DNA of 38,980 nucleotides. Source: Paracoccaceae bacterium. Its GTDB lineage: Bacteria > Pseudomonadota > Alphaproteobacteria > Rhodobacterales > Rhodobacteraceae. Location of the stretch: positions 1-38,980 of the forward strand of contig JANSXS010000031.1 of NCBI GenBank assembly GCA_024742835.1, in the 5' to 3' direction. The position numbers and the translations under genes were made by a program. Every line of letters begins with the position of its first letter. The stretch's first letter is position 1. Positions 21,643-29,960 of this stretch are shown here, piece after piece. The notes beneath the pieces were generated by a model. It was not told the DNA's origin. It was given only the letters and a program-made list of their open reading frames with translations, and searched no databases.

Positions 21643-24246
21643 TTACCCGATCTTGTCCCTGACAGCAAGCTGCGCCGCCGCAAGCCGCGCCACCGGCACC
21701 CGGAATGGCGAGCAGGACACGTAATCGAACCCCGCCGCGCGGCAAAAGGCAATCGATTCGGGGTTGCCACCATGCTCGCCACAAATCGACAGGGTCAGGC
21801 CCGGATTGCCTTCGCGGCCGCGCTGCGCACCGATCTGCAAAAGCTCGCCCACGCCGTCCTTGTCCAGCGTGTGGAACGGATCCTCGGGGTAGACCCCCTG
21901 CTGCACATAGGTCGACATGAAGCGCCCCGCGTCATCGCGGCTCAGCCCGTAGGTCATCTGCGTCAGGTCGTTGGTGCCAAAGCTCAGGAACGACACATGC
22001 GGCGCAATTTCCTCGGCGCGCAGGCAGGCGCGCGGGGTTTCCACCATCACACCCAGCCGGTAGGTGAAATCGCGCCCCGTCTCGGTGCGCACGGCAGCGG
22101 CCACCGCATCAACGCGGATCTTGACCAGCTCGACCTCGCGCATGGCCGACACCAGCGGGATCATGATCTCGGGCACCACCGGATCGCCCTCGCGGCTGCC
22201 CTCGACCGTGGCCTCGAAAATGGCGCGCGCCTGCATTTCGTAGATCTCGGGCATCACCACACCCAGCCGCACGCCGCGCATCCCAAGCATCGGGTTGTAT
22301 TCGTCCAGCGCCTCGATCCGCACGGTCACATCCGCCAGCGGCAGGCCCATCGCCTCGGCCAGTTCGCGGATACCTTCCCGGTCCGAGGGCAGATATTCAT
22401 GCAAGGGAGGATCAAAAAGCCGAATACAGACGGGCATCCCCTGCATGATGCGGAACAGGTCGATGAAATCGGCCCGCTGCATCGGCAGGATGCGTTCCAG
22501 CGCCTGCGCGCGATCCTCTCCGGTATCGGCAAAGATCATCTCGCGCATCGCGGTCAGCCGGTCGGGTTCGATGAACATGTGTTCGGTCCGGCACAGGCCG
22601 ATGCCATGCGCGTTGAAGCGTCGGGCGGCCTCGGCGTCGGCGGGGGTGTCGGCATTGGCGCGCACCTCTATGTCGCGCACGGCGTCGGCCCAGTCCATCA
22701 GCGTGCGGAAACTGTCGTCGCGCGCAGCCTCAAGCATCCTGGCCTCACCAGCCAGCACCTGCCCGTTGGTGCCGTCGATGGTGATGATCTCACCGGCCTT
22801 GAAAATACGCCCATCCGGGAACAAAAGCTGCTTTTTCTGGGTCTGGAACCGGATTTCAGACGCACCGACCACACAGGGCCGACCAATGCCGCGCCCGATC
22901 ACGGCGGCATGGCTGGTGGTACCGCCACGTTCGGTCAGCACGCCGACGGCGGAATGCATACCGCGGATATCCTCGGGGCTGGTTTCGCGGCGCACAAGGA
23001 TACAAGGCTCTCCGCGGCTTTCGGCGGCCTGTGCTTCGGCGGCGGAAAAGACGATGCGCCCGGACGCGGCACCGGGGCTGGCGGCGATGCCGCTTGCCAG
23101 CACGTCGCGGGTGGCCTCAGGGTCGATCTGGCGATGCAAAAGCTCGTTGAGCGCGCGCGGCTGGATCCGCATCAACGCCTCTTCGCGGGTGATGATCCCG
23201 TCCTCGGCCAAGGCCACGGCAATCGCCACGGCCGCACGGGCAGAGCGCGCCACGCGCAACCCGTCCAGCAAATAGACCTCGCCATTCTCTATGGTGAATT
23301 CCGCCTGCATCTCTTCGCGCAGCTTGGCGCGCATCATCTTCGTATAGGTCTTGAGCTTGGCAAAGGCGTCGGGGGCCAACTCCTCCAGCGACGCGCCACG
23401 CGGATCTTTCTCCAGATACATCGCCTCTTTTGCACGGCTCAACGCCTCGCGCCCCTGGCTCTGGCTCAGGTAGCGGCCCGTGCAGCGGCGCTCGCCGGTC
23501 ACGCTGTCGACCAGCTGCATCACGCCCGACCCGCACACGCCCGCGCCCAGACCCAACGCCATTTCCTGCACCACAAGCCCCAGCCCGGCATCCACCGGCG
23601 CGCCCTTGGCTTGCCGCAAAAGCCGCGCGGTGGTCCCCTGCCACGCCCGCGCCATGGAGCGCAGCACCTCGATCAGCTGCGCGGCAATATCCTGCGGAAA
23701 CGGCTCTTCGACCTCGGCCTCGTAGGCGGCCAACGCCTGGCCCACGCCCACCACCGGGTCGTCGTCGATCTCGTCGAACAGATCGGGGTCGATGCGCGCC
23801 ACATGCACCGCGTAGGATTGCACGAAGCGCAGGTAAAGCTTGGCCGCCGGGGCCTTGCCGATCCGGTCGGACAGATCGACAAAACGCGCGTCGTTCATCC
23901 CGATATTGAGCACCGCGCCCGGCCCGCCCCAATCGGGGTCTTCAGACGAGGGGCGCACGCACAGCACCGCGTTTTCAGCAAAGGGGGCAAGCAGGTGCTG
24001 TATATCCAGCGCCTCGCCAGAAGCGATGGCGCGCACCGCGTCAAAAGACAGCGCCGTGGTGCGCGGCACCGGCAGATCCAGCCGCACCAGCCGTTGCAGA
24101 CACTTGGCGCGCCCGCCATGGGTGGCGACCGCGATAGGGGCGTCCGGTGTGACCGGGGTGATATGATGACGGTCGTGCTGCACTGCGGCATCCTGTCGTT
24201 CAAAGCCAGAATACGCAAGCCCCTTGATTGCGCAAGGACTTGTCAT
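21643..24246 (-). CDS. PPDK-like protein with a degenerate ATP-grasp domain
   Basis: The 867-residue protein has the C-terminal two-thirds of pyruvate phosphate dikinase intact. The phospho-histidine loop is ERGGTTSHAAVIGRGIGRP (His446). The barrel carries LSFGTNDLTQMTYGLSRDD and the catalytic Cys in SICGEHGGNP. The N-terminal nucleotide domain is aberrant: the canonical SMPGMMDT loop is replaced by SSEDPDWGGPGAVLN, the QTRNGKR motif near 325 is lost (LDGLRVAR), and GVAFTRNP becomes GVMQLVDS. Normal PPDK interconverts ATP, Pi, pyruvate and AMP, PPi, PEP. This one may use another phosphate donor or act only as a PEP- or pyruvate-handling enzyme. The true start may be the GTG some 22 codons in (QHDRHHIT). 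Confidence 0.8.
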   Translation of the reverse strand: MTSPCAIKGLAYSGFERQDAAVQHDRHHITPVTPDAPIAVATHGGRAKCLQRLVRLDLPVPRTTALSFDAVRAIASGEALDIQHLLAPFAENAVLCVRPSSEDPDWGGPGAVLNIGMNDARFVDLSDRIGKAPAAKLYLRFVQSYAVHVARIDPDLFDEIDDDPVVGVGQALAAYEAEVEEPFPQDIAAQLIEVLRSMARAWQGTTARLLRQAKGAPVDAGLGLVVQEMALGLGAGVCGSGVMQLVDSVTGERRCTGRYLSQSQGREALSRAKEAMYLEKDPRGASLEELAPDAFAKLKTYTKMMRAKLREEMQAEFTIENGEVYLLDGLRVARSARAAVAIAVALAEDGIITREEALMRIQPRALNELLHRQIDPEATRDVLASGIAASPGAASGRIVFSAAEAQAAESRGEPCILVRRETSPEDIRGMHSAVGVLTERGGTTSHAAVIGRGIGRPCVVGASEIRFQTQKKQLLFPDGRIFKAGEIITIDGTNGQVLAGEARMLEAARDDSFRTLMDWADAVRDIEVRANADTPADAEAARRFNAHGIGLCRTEHMFIEPDRLTAMREMIFADTGEDRAQALERILPMQRADFIDLFRIMQGMPVCIRLFDPPLHEYLPSDREGIRELAEAMGLPLADVTVRIEALDEYNPMLGMRGVRLGVVMPEIYEMQARAIFEATVEGSREGDPVVPEIMIPLVSAMREVELVKIRVDAVAAAVRTETGRDFTYRLGVMVETPRACLRAEEIAPHVSFLSFGTNDLTQMTYGLSRDDAGRFMSTYVQQGVYPEDPFHTLDKDGVGELLQIGAQRGREGNPGLTLSICGEHGGNPESIAFCRAAGFDYVSCSPFRVPVARLAAAQLAVRDKIG

Positions 24247-24279
24247 GTTTCCGTTACACGAGGTCGCGCGCCGCGCGCC

Positions 24280-26418
24280 CTACCCCTCCAGCCGGGTCAG
24301 GTCGGCGGCCTGCAAACAGATCTTGCGGATCGTGAACAACAGGTTAAGCCGGTTGCGGCGCAGCACTTGGCTTTCGGAATTGATCTGCACCGCCTCGAAG
24401 AAATCGTCAAGCGGCGCGCGCAAGGACGCCATCGCCGCCATCGCGGCGGTGAAATCCTCTGTCTCGTTGGCCGTGGCGATCTTGGCTTCGGCCGCTTGCA
24501 GCGCGTCGAACAGGGCGGTCTCGGTAGGGTCTTCGGCGAATTTGGGATCGGCGCCGAATGAATATTCCACCCCGTCCTTTTCCTCGGCCTGGGTCAGGAT
24601 GTTGTTGGCGCGCTTGAAGCCCTGCAACAGGTTCTCGCCCTCCTCGGTCTTGAGGAATGAGCTGAGAGCTTTTGCTCTTTCCGCAACTAAAAAGAGATCA
24701 TATTCTCCAAACGGTCGGTCAAGAATATCAGGCGCATCTAATTCTAAGGCCTCTTTTTGAGCATCTTTCAAAACCTTGCCCCTGGTATTAAAGCAAGCCT
24801 CAATAACGTCGTATCTTACGCCATCCGCTCGGAGCACTTGCTCAAGACGTCTAGAAAGAAATTGTAAGAGGTCATGCACTACATGCGGTGCGGCGATGCG
24901 GTCTTGTATAACTTTGTGAAGGTTAATTCGCACTTCATTTTCGACAACCAACCGGATAACCCCCAACGCCGCCCGCCTAAGCGCGTAAGGGTCTTTCGAG
25001 CCGGTGGGCTTTTCGTCAATCGCCCAGAACCCGGTCAACGTGTCGATCTTGTCGGCCAGCGCCACGGTGACGGATACGAGCCGTGACGGGACTTCGTCAG
25101 AAGGCCCAAGCGGCGAGTAATGTTCTTCGCACGCCTCCGGCACGCCGTCGTCATGGCCCGCGGCTTGCGCATAATACCGCCCCATGAGCCCCTGCAATTC
25201 CGGGAATTCCCCGACCATTTCCGATTGCAGATCGGCCTTGCACACCCTTGCCGCCTCTGCCGCCAGATCGGGCTTGGCGCCCACCATGGGCGCGATCTCG
25301 CGCGCCAGCGCCTCGATCCGCGCCACGCGGTCGGCCTGACTGCCCAGCTTGTTGTGAAAGGTCACCTGCGCCAGCCCCGCGCCCATGCCCTCAAGACCCT
25401 TGTCGCGCACCGTGCGCAGGTCATTTTCCCAAAAGAATTTCGCATCCGACAGGCGCGCCGACAGCACCTTTTGATTGCCGGCCAAAATGGTCGCGCCGTG
25501 ATCGGCGGTTTCACGGTTGGCCACGGTCACGAAACGCTCGATCCGGCCCGTCTTGGGGTTTCTCACCGAAAAGAACTTCTGATGCTCCTTCATCGAGGTC
25601 TGCAAAACCTCGGGCGGCAGGTCCAGGAATTCGGCGTCGATCTGCCCCAGCAGCACGACAGGCCATTCCACCAGCCCCGCCACCTCGGCCAGAAGCCCGT
25701 TATCCTCGACCAGTTCCAACCCGGCGGCGAAAGCCTGATTGCTGGCCTCGTGCCAGATATGCGCCGCGCGTTCCCCGGCATCAAGGATGACATGCGCGCG
25801 TTTCAGCTTGGCCGCGTAATCCTCGAACCCGGTGACGGAAAACCGCCCCGGCGCCATGAACCTGTGCCCCTCGGTGGTGTCCCCGGCCCGAATTCCGTCC
25901 ACCTCCATCGGCACGACATGCGCCTCGCCTGCCTCATCCGTCAGGATGCACAGGATCGAATGCAGCGGCCGCACCCAACGCAGGGAGCCCGCGCCCCAGC
26001 GCATCGACTTGGGCCAGGGAAACGTGCGGATCACCTGTTCCAGCACCTCTGCCACGATCTCGGGCGCGGGGCGGCCCGGCTTGGTGATGGTGGCGTAATA
26101 CACCTGCCCCTTCTTCTCGTCGCGGACCTCCAACGCATCGCGCGACACGCCCGCTCCGCGCAGAAAGCCGTCGATGGCCTTTTCCGGCGCATCCACGCGC
26201 GGGCCCTTGCGCTCCTCGCGCAACGAAGGGCTTTCGCCCGTCAGCCCCTCGATGGCCAGCGCCAGACGGCGCGGCGTGGCAAAACCGGCGGCCCCCGCAT
26301 AGGTCAGCCCCGCCTCGACCAGACCGTCGGTCACGCGCTTGCGCAGATCATCCGCCGCGCGCGCCTGCATCCGGGCCGGGATTTCCTCGGAGAAAAGCTC
26401 GATCAGCAAGTCAGGCAT
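24280..26418 (-). CDS. glyS: Glycyl-tRNA synthetase beta subunit
   Basis: GlyS joins GlyQ in the alpha2beta2 enzyme that charges tRNA-Gly. The 712-residue protein begins MPDLLIELFSEEIPARMQAR, the standard beta-subunit opening, and continues with LEVRDEKKGQVYYATI, the RWGAGSLRWVRPLHSILCIL region, TSMKEHQKFFSVRNP, ADKIDTLTGFWAI and the C-terminal anticodon-binding-like helices. The ATG at 26418 overlaps the stop of the preceding gene by one base (TGATG). Codons for about residues 487-586 are much AT-richer than the rest (see 24661-24960), although the frame is intact. Confidence 0.96.
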   Translation of the reverse strand: MPDLLIELFSEEIPARMQARAADDLRKRVTDGLVEAGLTYAGAAGFATPRRLALAIEGLTGESPSLREERKGPRVDAPEKAIDGFLRGAGVSRDALEVRDEKKGQVYYATITKPGRPAPEIVAEVLEQVIRTFPWPKSMRWGAGSLRWVRPLHSILCILTDEAGEAHVVPMEVDGIRAGDTTEGHRFMAPGRFSVTGFEDYAAKLKRAHVILDAGERAAHIWHEASNQAFAAGLELVEDNGLLAEVAGLVEWPVVLLGQIDAEFLDLPPEVLQTSMKEHQKFFSVRNPKTGRIERFVTVANRETADHGATILAGNQKVLSARLSDAKFFWENDLRTVRDKGLEGMGAGLAQVTFHNKLGSQADRVARIEALAREIAPMVGAKPDLAAEAARVCKADLQSEMVGEFPELQGLMGRYYAQAAGHDDGVPEACEEHYSPLGPSDEVPSRLVSVTVALADKIDTLTGFWAIDEKPTGSKDPYALRRAALGVIRLVVENEVRINLHKVIQDRIAAPHVVHDLLQFLSRRLEQVLRADGVRYDVIEACFNTRGKVLKDAQKEALELDAPDILDRPFGEYDLFLVAERAKALSSFLKTEEGENLLQGFKRANNILTQAEEKDGVEYSFGADPKFAEDPTETALFDALQAAEAKIATANETEDFTAAMAAMASLRAPLDDFFEAVQINSESQVLRRNRLNLLFTIRKICLQAADLTRLEG
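24661..24960 (-). other. AT-rich patch inside glyS
   Basis: A hand count of G+C gives 134 of 300 (about 45%), against roughly 65-70% in the flanking parts of the gene. The patch begins and ends abruptly and keeps the frame. It encodes a stretch that runs from NEVRINLHKVIQDRI to LFLVAERAKALSSF. Confidence 0.8.
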
Positions 26419-26948
26419 CAGTTCTGCTCCCGCTCGGGGGGTGTCGGGCAGTTTTCGGGCACCGGGTTGCCGTCGAACACGACCTCGCCACATTCGTTGA
26501 TCTGCTGCCAGACATAGCCGCGCCCGTCCTCGGTGATGGCCACGATCCGGTCGATCCCGTATTCGATGTCCTTGGTCCCCAGAAAGGCCAGCGCAGTACC
26601 GTCTTGCAGGGCCGCGCCAATTTCCTCGGCATCGAAACAGTCGAACCAGCCCGGCGCGGTCAACGGTTCCGCCCGCTCGTAGGGTGTATAGGTTTCGGAC
26701 AGCATCGGCAGGCTCATCGTGGTGGTGAAACAGGCGCGGTAGCGGATGGGCGAACTGGTCGCGTCGATCCCCTCGAAATCCTCATAAAGCACCGGCTCGG
26801 GCGCTTGCGCGCCAAGCAGGGTCATCTGCACATCGTCGCGTCCCGTCGCCTCGACCGGCTCGTAGAAATGATAGACTTGCAGGTAATACATCGACACGCC
26901 CGCCACGAGTGCGGGAATCAGGATCGCCAGTGCCAGAATCTTTCCCAT
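26418..26948 (-). CDS. Membrane-anchored protein of unknown function between glyQ and glyS
   Basis: The 176-residue protein has one N-terminal membrane segment (residues 4-23, ILALAILIPALVAGVSMYYL). A mainly polar, periplasm-facing domain follows with four cysteines (ACFTTT, FDCFDAEE, INECGEV, ENCPTPP), which suggest disulfides. It resembles the proteins annotated as DUF6446 in Rhodobacteraceae, as far as I remember. The ATG at 26948 shares a base with the glyQ stop (TAATG), and its TGA shares a base with the glyS start. This tight coupling inside a tRNA-synthetase operon is unusual for an exported protein. The function is unknown. Confidence 0.8.
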   Translation of the reverse strand: MGKILALAILIPALVAGVSMYYLQVYHFYEPVEATGRDDVQMTLLGAQAPEPVLYEDFEGIDATSSPIRYRACFTTTMSLPMLSETYTPYERAEPLTAPGWFDCFDAEEIGAALQDGTALAFLGTKDIEYGIDRIVAITEDGRGYVWQQINECGEVVFDGNPVPENCPTPPEREQN

Positions 26949-27877
26949 TATGCGGCCCGCCCGCCAGCGTCGGTTGTCACGAAGGCATCCGCGCATTTCT
27001 TGGCAAGCGCGCGCACGCGCCCGATATAGGCCTGTCGTTCTGTCACTGAAATCACCCCGCGCGCGTCCAGAAGGTTGAAGATATGGCTGGCTTTGATGCA
27101 TTGATCATAGGCCGGATGCGCCATCACGATGCTGTGGCCCGTCTTGGGGTCGTCCGCAGGCTGGCCGAGGATGGCGTCGCATTCCGCCTCGGCCTCCTCG
27201 AAATGCCTGAGCAGCACATCCGTGTCGGCCACGTCGAAATTGAAGCGGCTGTATTCCTGTTCCGTCTGGCGGAACACATCGCCGTATTTCAGGGCGATGG
27301 GCGCGTCCGGGTCGTTGAATGGCATGTCCATCACGTGATCAATGCCCAGCACATACATCGCCAGCCGCTCCAGCCCATAGGTCAGCTCGCCCGAGACGGG
27401 CGCGCAATCATGCCCCCCGACCTGCTGGAAATAGGTGAACTGGCTCACCTCCATCCCGTCGCACCAGACCTCCCAGCCCAGCCCCCAGGCGCCCAGCGTG
27501 GGGCTTTCCCAGTCGTCTTCCACGAAACGGATGTCGTGCAGCTCCGCGTCGATGCCGATGGCCTTGAGGCTGCCAAGATACAGATCCTGCAAATCCGGCG
27601 GGCTCGGTTTGATCAGCACCTGGTACTGGTAGTAATGCTGCAAGCGGTTGGGGTTCTCGCCATAGCGCCCGTCAGTGGGCCTGCGCGAGGGCTGCACATA
27701 GGCCGCCGCCCAGGGCTTGGACCCAAGGCTGCGCAGGGTGGTGGCGGGGTGAAAGGTGCCCGCGCCGACCTCCATGTCATAGGGCTGCATGATCGCACAG
27801 CCCTTGTCGGCCCAATAGGACTGAAGCCGCAGTATGATCTCCTGAAAAGAGCGTGGTTTTCCGGTTGTCTCCGCCAT
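26948..27877 (-). CDS. glyQ: Glycyl-tRNA synthetase alpha subunit
   Basis: GlyQ holds the active site of the alpha2beta2 enzyme. The 309-residue length is normal. Class II motifs and family landmarks are [20 protein letters not shown] at the start, [15 protein letters not shown], the [20 protein letters not shown] motif-2 loop, and [20 protein letters not shown] (motif 3). It heads the minus-strand glyQ-membrane protein-glyS operon. The next gene to the right is divergent across a 162-bp gap that must hold its promoter. Confidence 0.97.
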   Translation of the reverse strand: MAETTGKPRSFQEIILRLQSYWADKGCAIMQPYDMEVGAGTFHPATTLRSLGSKPWAAAYVQPSRRPTDGRYGENPNRLQHYYQYQVLIKPSPPDLQDLYLGSLKAIGIDAELHDIRFVEDDWESPTLGAWGLGWEVWCDGMEVSQFTYFQQVGGHDCAPVSGELTYGLERLAMYVLGIDHVMDMPFNDPDAPIALKYGDVFRQTEQEYSRFNFDVADTDVLLRHFEEAEAECDAILGQPADDPKTGHSIVMAHPAYDQCIKASHIFNLLDARGVISVTERQAYIGRVRALAKKCADAFVTTDAGGRAA

Positions 27878-27986
27878 GATCTGCCCTTGCTCGCTCGCCC
27901 CTGGAATTGCCGCCCCTGCTTAGGCCCGTGGCTCGGCAGGGTCAATCGCGGGGCGGTCCATATTTTGGGTGCAAGGCGCGGCAGAT

Positions 27987-28014
27987 TTGCTACAACGTCC
28001 AGATAGATTATCAA
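27987..28014 (+). promoter_or_regulatory. Possible promoter of the pseudoprotease gene
   Basis: TTGCTA (27987-27992) and TATCAA (28009-28014) are spaced by 16 bp, 26 bases before the ATG at 28040. The gap also contains the promoter of glyQ on the other strand. This is a pattern match only. Confidence 0.35.
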
Positions 28015-28039
28015 CAAGACTTAGGGGCAAGGGTACCAT

Positions 28040-29824
28040 ATGATGCGCATTTTCCGTTCGCTGGCTTTCATCATCTTCACGCTTGCGGGTCCGGCGGCGG
28101 CGCAAGATACGGTTTTCATCCAGATCGAGGCGCAGCCCAGCCTGACCCAGGCCGAGGACAGCCTGCGCCAATACGCCTCAACGGTACAGGATTTGAACGG
28201 CTTTGCCCTCAGCGGCGGATGGTACGCCATCGCCCTTGGCCCCTATTCGGCTGACGAAGCACCGGCGCTGCTGCGCAATCTGCGCCGGGCGGGTCTGATC
28301 CCGCGCGACAGCTATGTTGCGCGCCCGTCCGATTACCTGCGTCAGTTCTGGCCCGTGGGCGCGACCACGCTGACGCAGGACAGCCCGCTCCAGCCACCCC
28401 GGACGGATATCCGCAGCACACAGGCACGGACCGAAACGGTCGCGCCATTGCAGGAGCAGCCCCCCGCACTCGACCTCACCCCCGAACCAGAACCCGCGGT
28501 GATTGACGAAACCCCGCGCGAAGCCCGCGAAAGCGAGGCGCAACTGACCCGGACAGAGCGTGAAGCGTTGCAGGTGGCGCTGAAATGGGCCGGGTTTTAT
28601 GGCGGCGCGATCGACGCATCCTTCGGGCGGGGCACGCGCGGCTCGATGGCGCGCTGGCAAGAGGCAAACGCCTATGACGCCACGGGCATCCTGACAACCC
28701 GCCAGCGGGCCGAACTTTTGGAACAATACAACGCCGTGCTGAAGGATCTGGGCCTGCGCGAGGTGCGCGACAGCGGCGCGGGCATCCAGATGCGCCTGCC
28801 GATGGATGTGGTCGGTTTCGACCGTTACGAAGCGCCCTTTGCCCATTACCTGCCCACCAGCGATATCGACGCGCGCGTATTGCTGATATCCCAAACAGGC
28901 GACCGCGCGACGCTGGCGGGCCTTTACGACATCATGCAAACGCTTGAAATTGTGCCAGAAGCCGGACCGCGCACGCTTGAAGACGAGGCCTTTACCCTGA
29001 TCGGCGAAGGGGCCTACACGATCTCGCATACGCAGGCCTGGCTCAGGAATGGCGAGGTCAAGGGCTTTACCCTGATCTGGCCCGCCGGGGACGAGGAACG
29101 CCGCCGCCGGCTGTTGGGGGAAATGCAGGAAAGCTTTACCCGGCTTGACGGCACGCTTGACCCCGCCGCCGGGTCAGACCGCAGCCAGGATATCGACCTT
29201 GTCTCGGGCCTGGAGATCCGCAAACCGAAACTGTCGCGGTCGGGCTTTTACGTGGATCGCGCGGGCACGGTGGTCACCACCGCCGAGGTGGTACAGGGCT
29301 GTGGCCGGATCACGCTGGACGATGCCTACGACGCCACGGTTCAGACCGTGGACAGCGATACCGGCATCGCCGTGCTGCGCCCGGTCGAGCCGCTGGCCCC
29401 CCTGTCGGTGGCGACATTCGGCGAAAGCCTGCCGCGCCTCAAGGCGGATGTGGCCGTGGCAGGCTATAGCTATGGCGGCGTTCTGGGTGCGCCCACGGTG
29501 ACGTTCGGCCAGCTTGAAGATGTACAGGGCCTGCAAGGCGAGGACAGCCTCAAGCGGCTGGCGCTCAACGCGCTGGATGGCGATGTCGGCGGTCCGGTCG
29601 TGGATGTGGATGGCGCGGTCGTGGGCATGTTGTTGCCAGCACGGGCCGAGGGGCGGCAATTGCCAAAAGGCGTCAGCTTTGCCGCCAAATCCGAAACGAT
29701 CCGCGACGTGTTGATGGCCGCCGGTGTCGATATCTCCGGCAGCACCGGCAGCGCCGCGCTCAACCCCGAGGCGCTGACCGCCCGTGCCACCGGAATGACC
29801 GTGCTGGTCAGTTGCTGGGAGTAG
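28040..29824 (+). CDS. Secreted peptidoglycan-binding protein with inactive trypsin fold
   Basis: The 594-residue protein starts with a signal peptide (RSLAFIIFTLAGPAAAQD). A SPOR-like region follows at 25-105 (GGWYAIALGPYSADEA), then a Pro-rich linker. A peptidoglycan-binding_1 domain lies at about 168-230 (REALQVALKWAGFYGGAIDA). The C-terminal part, about 390-580, aligns by eye with HtrA/trypsin-like proteases. All three catalytic positions are changed: VVTTAEVV has Glu416 where His is expected, SDTGIAVL has Gly442 for Asp, and LDGDVGGPVVD has Val516 for the nucleophile Ser. The protein is probably a periplasmic wall-associated scaffold rather than a protease. ATG 28040 and 28043 are both possible. 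Confidence 0.82.
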   Translation: MMRIFRSLAFIIFTLAGPAAAQDTVFIQIEAQPSLTQAEDSLRQYASTVQDLNGFALSGGWYAIALGPYSADEAPALLRNLRRAGLIPRDSYVARPSDYLRQFWPVGATTLTQDSPLQPPRTDIRSTQARTETVAPLQEQPPALDLTPEPEPAVIDETPREARESEAQLTRTEREALQVALKWAGFYGGAIDASFGRGTRGSMARWQEANAYDATGILTTRQRAELLEQYNAVLKDLGLREVRDSGAGIQMRLPMDVVGFDRYEAPFAHYLPTSDIDARVLLISQTGDRATLAGLYDIMQTLEIVPEAGPRTLEDEAFTLIGEGAYTISHTQAWLRNGEVKGFTLIWPAGDEERRRRLLGEMQESFTRLDGTLDPAAGSDRSQDIDLVSGLEIRKPKLSRSGFYVDRAGTVVTTAEVVQGCGRITLDDAYDATVQTVDSDTGIAVLRPVEPLAPLSVATFGESLPRLKADVAVAGYSYGGVLGAPTVTFGQLEDVQGLQGEDSLKRLALNALDGDVGGPVVDVDGAVVGMLLPARAEGRQLPKGVSFAAKSETIRDVLMAAGVDISGSTGSAALNPEALTARATGMTVLVSCWE

Positions 29825-29831
29825 CGCGGCC

Positions 29832-29949
29832 CTAAAGCGTTCCGCCTTTAACCTGAGACATCAGCGAAAGGCGGAACGCGTGCAACGACTGGACAGATTA
29901 CTGCGTTTCTCGAAAATCTGTGATTCCGGTTTTTCGCGAAACGCTTTAG
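29832..29949. repeat. Dispersed AAAGCGTTTCGCGAAA repeat, copy 5 (long)
   Basis: This is a 118-bp unit with 10-bp inverted ends, CTAAAGCGTT and AACGCTTTAG. An inner hairpin CCGCCTTT/AAAGGCGG (29842-29875) is followed by GGTTTTTCGCGAAACGCTTT near the right end. It lies between the convergent pseudoprotease and ThDP-enzyme genes and could fold into a long RNA hairpin in either direction. Copies 1-4 share parts of it. Confidence 0.75.
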
Positions 29950-29960
29950 CCGGGCAGCCC

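Noticed and set aside
20842..24561. A 1239-codon plus-strand ORF opposite the PPDK-like gene
   Set aside because: Its product is His/Arg/Gln-rich without domains. It is the usual antisense shadow of a GC-rich gene, and the minus strand encodes a recognisable enzyme over the same bases.
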